A DNA stretch of 5,003 nt from assembly GCA_029062865.1 (NCBI GenBank), contig JAIDPG010000085.1:1-5003 (forward strand). Direction: 5' to 3'. Positions 1 through 5,003 of the stretch are shown piece by piece. A program made the position numbers and the translations under genes. Under the pieces are notes generated by a model that did no database searches, had not been told where the DNA came from, and was given only the letters and a program-made list of their open reading frames with translations. The stretch is from Oscillospiraceae bacterium (lineage in GTDB: Bacteria; Bacillota; Clostridia; Oscillospirales; Ruminococcaceae). Every line of letters starts with the position of its first letter. Within the stretch, counting starts at the first letter, position 1.

Positions 1-265
1 CCTTTTCAAGCCGTCCCGTCATCTCGCCGATTTTCACCATTTTAACGGCATATTCCGGGAATGCCTTTGTGCTTTCCATAGCCCCGGAGAGCGATTTTTC
101 GTTGTTGAGCTCCTCGCGCATTGCGGTACAAAGCGACAAAATTTTCTTATCGTCCATATCCTCGCAAAGTATCTCAAAGCCGTCGTTAAACGACATACCC
201 GCGTTCAGCACGAGCGAGAGCTGTTCACAGAAATATGAGACCTCATCGGAAGTTAATTTCTTCAT
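1..265 (-). CDS. Type II secretion system F family protein (GspF/PilC/ComGB-like), N-terminal fragment
   Basis: The ATG at 265-263 opens a frame with no stop through the left edge, giving 88 residues that begin MKKLTSDEVSYFCEQL. The pattern fits the N-terminal half of a T2SSF domain: FCEQLSLVLNAGMSFNDGFEIL (about residues 12-33; aromatic/Cys, amphipathic helix, then the typical AG-x-x-hydrophobic turn), a SLSGAM segment (58-63, like the family's SLSEAL), then FPEYAVKMVKIGEMTGRL (69-86, like FP..h..Mv..GE.sG.L). Family members are inner-membrane platform proteins that work with an assembly ATPase in type II secretion, type IV pili or competence pseudopili. The membrane segments would lie past the edge. 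The T2SSF pattern begins near residue 8, so there is no long N-terminal extension, as in shorter ComGB-like members. It lies 27 bp after the transglutaminase-like gene on the same strand, so co-transcription is likely. The family call is fairly secure; which machine it serves cannot be told here. Confidence 0.82.
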   Translation of the reverse strand, partial: MKKLTSDEVSYFCEQLSLVLNAGMSFNDGFEILCEDMDDKKILSLCTAMREELNNEKSLSGAMESTKAFPEYAVKMVKIGEMTGRLEK

Positions 266-275
266 TATGTATTTT

Positions 276-281
276 CCTCCG
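276..281 (-). promoter_or_regulatory. Ribosome binding site of the T2SS F-family gene
   Basis: Minus-strand CGGAGG, ten bases before the ATG at 265-263, in the 27-bp gap after the preceding stop codon. This near-ideal Shine-Dalgarno site fixes the start of the F-family gene and shows that the fragment is a real gene, not a shadow frame. Confidence 0.8.
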
Positions 282-292
282 TCTTTAATATA

Positions 293-1465
293 TCAATAGT
301 AATATTTCGCCGTATAATTTACCGAATTGGAAATATAGGACGCTATCTGCGGCTTGTTTGTCGAGCTCGCGTAAAACGTACTGTCTACAATATTGTAACC
401 CGCGTTCTTCAGCAATAATTCGGGAGTTATCCAGCCCGTTTCCTCGGTGTAGACCTCGTTCCACGCGTGACGTATATCCGGCGAGGCGTAGCCATCCACA
501 ATTCTTGTCGGTATCGACTGCGAGCGCAGCATCGCGCACAAAAGCGAGGCGTAGTCAAAGCATATTCCCGTGCGCCTGCTGTACGTCCTGTTCGGGTCGG
601 GAATATATCCCGACTTCACCGTTGCCGCAAGATTATAGTCGTAGGTGACGTTGCTTGTTATCCACCCGAACACCGCCGCTATCTTCTCGATATCCGAGGT
701 CTTCCCCGCGCAAAGCTCAGCCGCCTTGTAAACGCAGTCCGAGTTCTGGCTGTAATTCGTGTACAAGTTCGGATACAAATACGGAGCGAGCGAGGAATCG
801 AGGCTCACGCTGAAATCAAAATTGACTACCTCGAGATACGTCGCCGTTCCCGCGACGTTCTCGCCCAGATACGCGTTGTACGTGCCATTCCCGAGAATAA
901 GCGGAATATAAACGGTAGAGCCGTCCGAGGGAATGTCGAAGGGTTGTTTGCGTCCGTTGCAGCTTAACTGAAGCTTTACCTTTGGATTGCTTCCCGTATA
1001 TCTCACCGAAATATATCCCTGAGACGTGTTGGAGTAGTCAATGGAGCCGTTCGCGCCGCTTGCCGTAAGCGTTCCGGGCGAGTATGGCACAGATATCGTC
1101 GGCACTACAACGACCGGCGGCGGATCGGGTTCCGATGTCGGCTCGGAGGTCACGCTTGAAACCGTCTCGGAGCTATCCGCAGAATTACTGTCGGAGATCC
1201 CCGGAACCGAGGACGTTTCCGAAGCCTCGGAGCTTATCGAAGAGGGCTCGCTTGAATCCGCGCCGGAGCTTGTCGAAGCGGTTGAAGCTTCCGAGCTTTC
1301 GTCAACGGGAATGTGTGTCGTGCTTTCGGCAGTCGAAATCGGCTCCGCGGCGCTTTCTTCTCCCCCGCCGTTACACCCCGCGCAGAGCGCTATCGAAAGC
1401 GCCAGAGCGGCGGCAAAGAGCTTTTTTAAATGTTCCGGAATTTTTCCGGAATTTCTGATATTCAT
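293..1465 (-). CDS. Transglutaminase-like domain lipoprotein
   Basis: A 390-residue protein. Residues 1-31 look like a lipoprotein signal: a basic N-region (MNIRNSGKIPEHLKK), a hydrophobic core (LFAAALALSIAL) and CAGC with the lipidation Cys at 31; Cys at -3 departs from the strict lipobox. Residues 32-118 are a Ser/Thr/Glu/Pro-rich low-complexity linker that probably spans the wall. Residues about 119-222 are beta-rich and resemble the N-terminal domain seen in other clostridial transglutaminase-like proteins. Residues about 245-365 carry the transglutaminase-like/papain-fold domain: RTGICFDYASLL with Cys302, IRHAWNEVY with His333, and NIVDSTF with Asp361, an intact candidate Cys-His-Asp triad. 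Bacterial members may be proteases, peptidases, peptide ligases or cross-linkers, so the substrate is unknown. It begins 35 bp after the 1166-residue gene and ends 27 bp before the F-family gene. The start is supported by GGAGAGGA and by the signal peptide. Lipid anchoring is likely but not certain. Confidence 0.87.
   Translation of the reverse strand: MNIRNSGKIPEHLKKLFAAALALSIALCAGCNGGGEESAAEPISTAESTTHIPVDESSEASTASTSSGADSSEPSSISSEASETSSVPGISDSNSADSSETVSSVTSEPTSEPDPPPVVVVPTISVPYSPGTLTASGANGSIDYSNTSQGYISVRYTGSNPKVKLQLSCNGRKQPFDIPSDGSTVYIPLILGNGTYNAYLGENVAGTATYLEVVNFDFSVSLDSSLAPYLYPNLYTNYSQNSDCVYKAAELCAGKTSDIEKIAAVFGWITSNVTYDYNLAATVKSGYIPDPNRTYSRRTGICFDYASLLCAMLRSQSIPTRIVDGYASPDIRHAWNEVYTEETGWITPELLLKNAGYNIVDSTFYASSTNKPQIASYISNSVNYTAKYYY
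1112..1372 (-). repeat. Low-complexity Ser/Thr/Glu-rich linker-coding tract
   Basis: This stretch encodes residues 32-118 of the lipoprotein, dominated by Ser, Glu, Thr, Ala and Pro (for example SSEPSSISSEASETSS) and ending in PDPPPVVVV. On the plus strand the hexamers tcggag/tcggaa recur many times. Such tracts often act as flexible, protease-tolerant spacers between a lipid anchor and a folded domain. The repetitive DNA could vary in length between strains by slippage; that is inference. It also explains the open but meaningless plus-strand frame across the same bases. Confidence 0.75.
1433..1454. repeat. Perfect 11-bp tandem duplication (ttccggaattt x2)
   Basis: The unit ttccggaattt occurs at 1433-1443 and again without a gap at 1444-1454. 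Each unit contains the 8-bp palindrome ttccggaa. It lies within codons about 4-11 of the lipoprotein, in the N-region of the signal peptide. Eleven is not a multiple of three, so gain or loss of one unit would shift the frame just after the start codon. Confidence 0.7.
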
Positions 1466-1493
1466 ATTATTAAATTATCCTCTCCGGAAAAAT
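1440..1493 (-). promoter_or_regulatory. Inverted repeat enclosing the lipoprotein gene's ribosome binding site and start codon
   Basis: atttttccgga (1440-1450) and tccggaaaaat (1483-1493) are perfect 11-bp reverse complements separated by 32 bp. In the minus-strand transcript the upstream arm ends inside the GGAG of the ribosome binding site, and the downstream arm covers codons about 6-9. The rest of the binding site and the ATG lie in the loop. A second ttccggaa copy at 1433-1440 offers a competing partner. This could modulate translation of the lipoprotein relative to its neighbours. The arms are seen directly; a regulatory role is inference, and the A/U-rich stem with a long loop may be only moderately stable. 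Confidence 0.4.
1478..1485 (-). promoter_or_regulatory. Ribosome binding site of the transglutaminase-like lipoprotein gene
   Basis: Minus-strand GGAGAGGA in the 35-bp gap. The GAGG core sits about 13 bases and the final AGGA about 12 bases before the ATG at 1465-1463, a slightly long spacing with an A/T-only spacer. Its first three bases also belong to the 11-bp inverted-repeat arm at 1483-1493. Confidence 0.65.
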
Positions 1494-1500
1494 CGTTATA

Positions 1501-4500
1501 CTAATCTCTGTTAAGCTTAAGATTTCTCAAAAGAATATAATTCTCGTCAACGGAATCAAAATACTTCTGTCCGCAGCCGTTTACGATGCGAGAGATGTAT
1601 TCGGCGGTCTGGCGGTAGAATTCCTCCTCATAGTGGACGATGTGAGCGCCGCCGAGCGGAAATCTGTCGGACGAGTAAAAATGCTTTGAAATATCGATCA
1701 CATAACACCCCGTGACCGACGCGAAGCGCTCCTCGCAAAGTGAAATAAACTTCTTCTTTATCTCAAACAGCTTGTTTTCCTCAAACTTTTGGAGGCGGTT
1801 GTCAACGGTGATGTAGCTGTCCTTGGGGTCGGTTTTTATGAGGATTATCTTGTCCTCATAGATGTTGTGGATCTCCTTAGCGAATTGCGAAATAGCCTCA
1901 AAGCAGGTTTTCATTTCGCGCTTTTCAAACAGATAGCACTCGCGGCAGTCGTCCTTTATATTCTTATAGAAATCGGTGCGGCGGATAAAATCATCCACCT
2001 CGAACAACGCGCCCTTATACTCCTCCATCGTGCAGATTAGGTCGTAGAGATCCACCATTACCCAATCCGCCTCGCTGTCGCAGAGAATGTCAAAGCCGTT
2101 CCTCGCGAACGAATCGCGCATCGTTCTTCTGCGCCAATAGCTGCCGCAGAATGCGTCCGCGCCCTCGGGGAACTCGATATCTATCGGCGGCTCGTAGGCG
2201 AGTATCGGCGCTTGCTTGAAAACATACGCGCCGACATACGCGTTCTTACAGCGGTTTATAGACTCGCGCGAAACGCAGCTGCCCCAGATGTCAATTGTGT
2301 TTTTCTCCACGCTAGCGGTAAAGCGCTTGAACTGCGGCTTCCCGCGAAGGAGGAATACCATTTCCGCGGTGTTTTCGTTCACCGCGATACCAGTTTCCGC
2401 CGAGAGCAGGCGCACCATAGTTTTGATTATGTTATAATGCCCCTCGAACGCCGGCGCGTAGAAATCGTAGGGCTTGCTGAGGTTGCCGCGCTCCAGCGCC
2501 GCGATGATCTCCCCCGCGCGGATTATCTCCCCCGCGCCGGTGTCGTTGACAAACAAATCGGAAAGCGTATTTAAATCCGCGTGCCCGGAATTCTTAATGT
2601 GAAGCAGGCGCCGGCGGTTTCTCATCGCAAAGTCCTTTGTAGTCCTCGCGATTATCTTGTCCGCGGCGCTGTTCATATCCAGAAGCCAGCTTTGATAAGA
2701 CCGCGCTGTCATATTCTCGTAATACTTAATAACACGGTCGAACCAAAGCTCCGCGTCGGGCGAACCGATATACGTTCTCCCGCCGTTCGACATTGCCTCC
2801 GCGGCGGCGCGGTAGGCGTTTAAATAGTACTCGTTTTCAAACTTAATAGTGCTCGCGCCCTCTTCCGTAAAGAAGCGGCTTGACAGATCGATAACAATCG
2901 GGTTTACGATGCTGATGAACAAGTCCTCCATTTCGCGCATCAGCTTGTTTCGGCGCTCGGGCGCTGTGCCCGACCTCAGATCGGCGCCGATGAACTTCTT
3001 CCCGCTTACGTTGCAGCGGAAAAGAATTACTCTCTCGCGCGGCACAGAGGCTTTTATAATCTCGGAATAGCGCTTGATAAGCGGCTTCCAGATATCCTCG
3101 CCGAACGGCGGGCGAACTCTTATCGTTTCATAAGAGTGCCGCGCGAAAAACTCCGAGTGGCGGAATTTCTTTACGTTTGTGAAATAGCACGGCTCCTCGG
3201 TTTTAACACTGTCAATTCTGTGGCAGGAGGTTGAAGCCGCGGTGTAGAAATCCACGGCGAGGAAATCGGGGGCGATTTTTTTGATATACCCCGCGAGGTC
3301 TTTTCCGATCTCAAGCGCCAGCACCTCGTTCGCGTCCTCGGGAACTTCAAAGCTCTTTTCCGAGCCTAAGGACATCTGCGAGAGATACATTGCCGTTTTG
3401 TCAACGCGATAGCCTCTCCCCGCCTTGAAAATATCCCCAAGGATAGCTGAGCCGGAAAGCATCACCTTCGGGCGGAACTCGAAATGGTTTATCGATGTGC
3501 CGATAGTCGCCTTGGTTCTCAAAAACGACTCGCGGCTTTTTACGTCGTGCGGCGGGAACGCAATCGTCGCCGCGACACCCTGCTCCGTGTCCTCGTTGAA
3601 AATCGGGATATACGAAAGCCTTGCCGAAACGGCGCCGTCGCCGCCGCGGGTCAATTCCACGCGTAAAACGGCGCTGTCGCGGTTTTCGCGCATTTCCCTC
3701 ATCGAAGTGAGGAAATTCCCGAGCGAATACGCGCAGGGCACGCGCCTGCCGCTTTCGGTTTTGATATACGAGAATTTCTGCACAACGTGCGGGTGCGAGC
3801 CGACGATAAGATCAACGCCCGATTCTGCCATAAATCTCGCGGTATTGCGCTGTGACTGTACAGTTTTTGGGGAGTTCATTTTCCCCCAATGCTGATAAGC
3901 GATGACATATTCCGCGCCCATTGCCCGCGCGCGGTTTACAAGCTCGGTAAAATAATCGTCGTCGTATCTGCCGATGATATTCACGACCGACAGCATTTCC
4001 CCGAACTCGTCCTCAAGCCCGTTAGACACCATACAGCACGCGATAAATCCGATCTTGAAGCCGTTTACCGTAACGATTACAGGGTTGTCGCCCATTGTGC
4101 CGAGGTTTTCCATTCCCTGCCGCTTTATCTCGGCAACGGTAGCCTCCAGCCCCGCTTTTCCCGTGTCGCAGTTGTGATTGTTCGCGGTGACAAGCCCGTT
4201 GAAGCCCGCGTTCGCTATTGCGGACAGAAACGTCGACGGCGAGTTGCAGTTCGGCTGACCCTTTGCGAGCCTTAACTGCTCGTGCTCATACGGCAAATTG
4301 TCAACGCAGGTCGTTTCAAGAACGCCCACCGTATAATCTGCCGATTTAAGCGTCTCACGGACGCTCGAAAACGCGTCATTAAAGTCGTAAAGATATTTCA
4401 TCGCGGCTCTTTGGTGGTTTAAAGCGCACATCAGATCTCCCGCGAGCATTAGCACAGCCTTGCCGCTGCCGCTTATGAGCGAGCGCTCAACCGCTATTTT

Positions 4501-5001
4501 TGTGCGGAAAACCTGCCCGTCCGTCGCGGTTATCTTTATATAGCCTACGCCGGGAGCCTTTGCCGTGACGACTCCCGACGGGCTTACCGCCGCGATTTCT
4601 GGGTTTTCCGACAGATATTTCACAATCGGCGTTTCGCCGTTGCACTCGCAGATAAGCTGCTCGGTTTCGCCGACGTTCAGGCAAACCACGCCCTGTGCCT
4701 TCAGCTTTACGCTCACCGGCACAAACGGAAGCTTGCCCGTGAAATTCCCGCGGACCTCCAGATTGTCCTCATAGGTGAACGCGCAGACACGCACGAGATA
4801 TTCCTTGCCGTTTTCAAAGCCGAGAATTATCTTTCTATTGCTTTGAGCGTAACGTGCTTTTATGCATTTTTCGGGGTCGTCCGCGGAGAAGAATTGCAGC
4901 TTATAGCCCACCGCGCCGTCTACCTTGTCCCAGCTAGACAATGAAGCTCCGTCTTGCCCGATTACGTTGAAATTTTCGGGGGCTTTAAGTCTTTGAGACA
5001 T
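1501..5001 (-). CDS. Multidomain FN3-Big_2-CapA-like metallophosphatase with two C-terminal SGNH-like (DUF6270-like) modules
   Basis: A 1166-residue protein. Residues about 6-96 fit a fibronectin type III domain (W24, YKLQF, YLVRVCAF) and 97-172 a Big_2 Ig-like domain (LNVGETEQL, NPEIAAVSPSGVVTAKAPG). Residues about 181-435 match CapA/PGA_cap: LAGDLM (D189), VLET (E229), TANNHNCDTG (N275, H276), QHWG (H371), GSHPH (H403, H405) and YSLGNF, so the candidate metal ligands are all present. CapA proteins are tied to poly-gamma-glutamate or capsule synthesis; polymer specificity here is unknown. Residues about 511-740 and 902-1140 are two related SGNH-like modules. The second has GSCVSRE (907-913) and AHIVHYEEEFY (1119-1129); the first has GSAILGD and ASTIKFENEYY and is probably inactive. 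Residues 741-900 form an unrecognised, largely helical linker. There is no signal peptide or transmembrane segment and there are 26 Cys, suggesting a cytoplasmic protein. Only two bases precede the ATG, so the true start could lie outside the window. It is probably first or internal in an operon with the lipoprotein. The CapA call is secure; the DUF6270 name rests on remembered motifs. Confidence 0.88.
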   Translation of the reverse strand: MSQRLKAPENFNVIGQDGASLSSWDKVDGAVGYKLQFFSADDPEKCIKARYAQSNRKIILGFENGKEYLVRVCAFTYEDNLEVRGNFTGKLPFVPVSVKLKAQGVVCLNVGETEQLICECNGETPIVKYLSENPEIAAVSPSGVVTAKAPGVGYIKITATDGQVFRTKIAVERSLISGSGKAVLMLAGDLMCALNHQRAAMKYLYDFNDAFSSVRETLKSADYTVGVLETTCVDNLPYEHEQLRLAKGQPNCNSPSTFLSAIANAGFNGLVTANNHNCDTGKAGLEATVAEIKRQGMENLGTMGDNPVIVTVNGFKIGFIACCMVSNGLEDEFGEMLSVVNIIGRYDDDYFTELVNRARAMGAEYVIAYQHWGKMNSPKTVQSQRNTARFMAESGVDLIVGSHPHVVQKFSYIKTESGRRVPCAYSLGNFLTSMREMRENRDSAVLRVELTRGGDGAVSARLSYIPIFNEDTEQGVAATIAFPPHDVKSRESFLRTKATIGTSINHFEFRPKVMLSGSAILGDIFKAGRGYRVDKTAMYLSQMSLGSEKSFEVPEDANEVLALEIGKDLAGYIKKIAPDFLAVDFYTAASTSCHRIDSVKTEEPCYFTNVKKFRHSEFFARHSYETIRVRPPFGEDIWKPLIKRYSEIIKASVPRERVILFRCNVSGKKFIGADLRSGTAPERRNKLMREMEDLFISIVNPIVIDLSSRFFTEEGASTIKFENEYYLNAYRAAAEAMSNGGRTYIGSPDAELWFDRVIKYYENMTARSYQSWLLDMNSAADKIIARTTKDFAMRNRRRLLHIKNSGHADLNTLSDLFVNDTGAGEIIRAGEIIAALERGNLSKPYDFYAPAFEGHYNIIKTMVRLLSAETGIAVNENTAEMVFLLRGKPQFKRFTASVEKNTIDIWGSCVSRESINRCKNAYVGAYVFKQAPILAYEPPIDIEFPEGADAFCGSYWRRRTMRDSFARNGFDILCDSEADWVMVDLYDLICTMEEYKGALFEVDDFIRRTDFYKNIKDDCRECYLFEKREMKTCFEAISQFAKEIHNIYEDKIILIKTDPKDSYITVDNRLQKFEENKLFEIKKKFISLCEERFASVTGCYVIDISKHFYSSDRFPLGGAHIVHYEEEFYRQTAEYISRIVNGCGQKYFDSVDENYILLRNLKLNRD
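2503..2538 (-). repeat. In-frame 18-bp tandem duplication
   Basis: gatgatctcccccgcgcg (2503-2520) is followed directly by gattatctcccccgcgcc (2521-2538), 16 of 18 bases identical. It encodes GAGEII then RAGEII (residues 822-833) in the unrecognised linker of the 1166-residue protein. Eighteen bases preserve the frame. It looks like a small, fairly recent duplication tolerated in a helical or loop segment. Confidence 0.7.
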
Positions 5002-5003
5002 AG

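Noticed and set aside
69..299. 76-codon plus-strand open frame at the left edge
   Set aside because: The opposite strand encodes a clear T2SSF N-terminal domain with a strong ribosome binding site.
285..539. 84-codon minus-strand open frame overlapping the end of the lipoprotein gene
   Set aside because: It is a different frame of the transglutaminase-like domain, has no independent ribosome binding site, and shows no family pattern.
467..967. 166-codon plus-strand open frame rich in Arg
   Set aside because: It is antisense to the transglutaminase-like domain with its intact catalytic motifs; the Arg-rich composition is typical of a shadow frame.
1440..1493. Inverted repeat as an intrinsic terminator between the first two genes
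   Set aside because: The loop is 32 bases, the stem is A/T-rich outside a short CCGG core, no T-run follows on the transcript, and the downstream arm lies within the next gene.
1466..1500. Possible promoter in the A/T-rich 35-bp gap before the lipoprotein gene
   Set aside because: The gap is filled by the ribosome binding site and the inverted-repeat arm; no convincing -35/-10 pair with proper spacing was found, so read-through from upstream is simpler.
1041..1514. 157-codon open frame on the plus strand, rich in Glu, Ser and Leu
   Set aside because: It is the antisense image of the Ser/Glu linker and signal peptide of the lipoprotein; its composition follows from the tcggag repeats, and no ribosome binding site or family is seen.
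3425..3895. 156-codon plus-strand open frame
   Set aside because: It lies wholly antisense to the CapA domain and the first SGNH-like module, whose motifs are intact on the minus strand; its translation looks like no family.
3889..4275. 128-codon plus-strand open frame rich in Arg, Val and His
   Set aside because: It is antisense to the metal-binding core of the CapA domain, with no start signal or recognisable protein.

Overview
The window holds three genes, all on the minus strand and packed head to tail (35 bp and 27 bp between them). Read 5' to 3' on that strand they run from the right edge to the left. They look like one transcription unit; no promoter or intrinsic terminator is visible between them. 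Strong GGAGG-type ribosome binding sites, the protein families and the Ser/Thr/Glu-rich lipoprotein linker suggest a Clostridia-type Firmicute, perhaps a gut Oscillospiraceae/Lachnospiraceae relative. That placement is inference, and no marker gene confirms it.

Right to left. (1) Positions 5001-1501 encode a 1166-residue multidomain protein: a fibronectin type III-like domain, a bacterial Ig-like (Big_2) domain, a CapA/PGA_cap metallophosphatase-like domain, and two diverged copies of an SGNH-like module resembling DUF6270. The second copy keeps the GSC...R and VHY motifs. The first keeps the framework but has lost the matching Cys, Arg and both His. No signal peptide is seen and the protein has 26 cysteines. 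(2) Positions 1465-293 encode a probable lipoprotein with a long Ser/Glu linker, a beta-rich domain and a C-terminal transglutaminase-like domain with an apparent Cys-His-Asp triad. (3) Positions 265-1 hold the N-terminal 88 residues of a type II secretion/type IV pilus F-family (GspF/PilC/ComGB-like) membrane protein that runs off the left edge.

How they work together is inference. Two gene products carry domains tied to the cell surface (CapA plus SGNH-like, and a lipid-anchored transglutaminase-like protein), and the third belongs to a pilus or secretion assembly platform. This suggests a cell-envelope or surface-structure locus. The most unusual items are the architecture of the 1166-residue protein, its tandem active/degenerate SGNH-like pair, and an 11-bp perfect inverted repeat that puts the lipoprotein's ribosome binding site and start codon inside a potential hairpin loop. 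No RNA genes, mobile elements or CRISPR arrays were seen, and there is no gene-free stretch longer than 35 bp.
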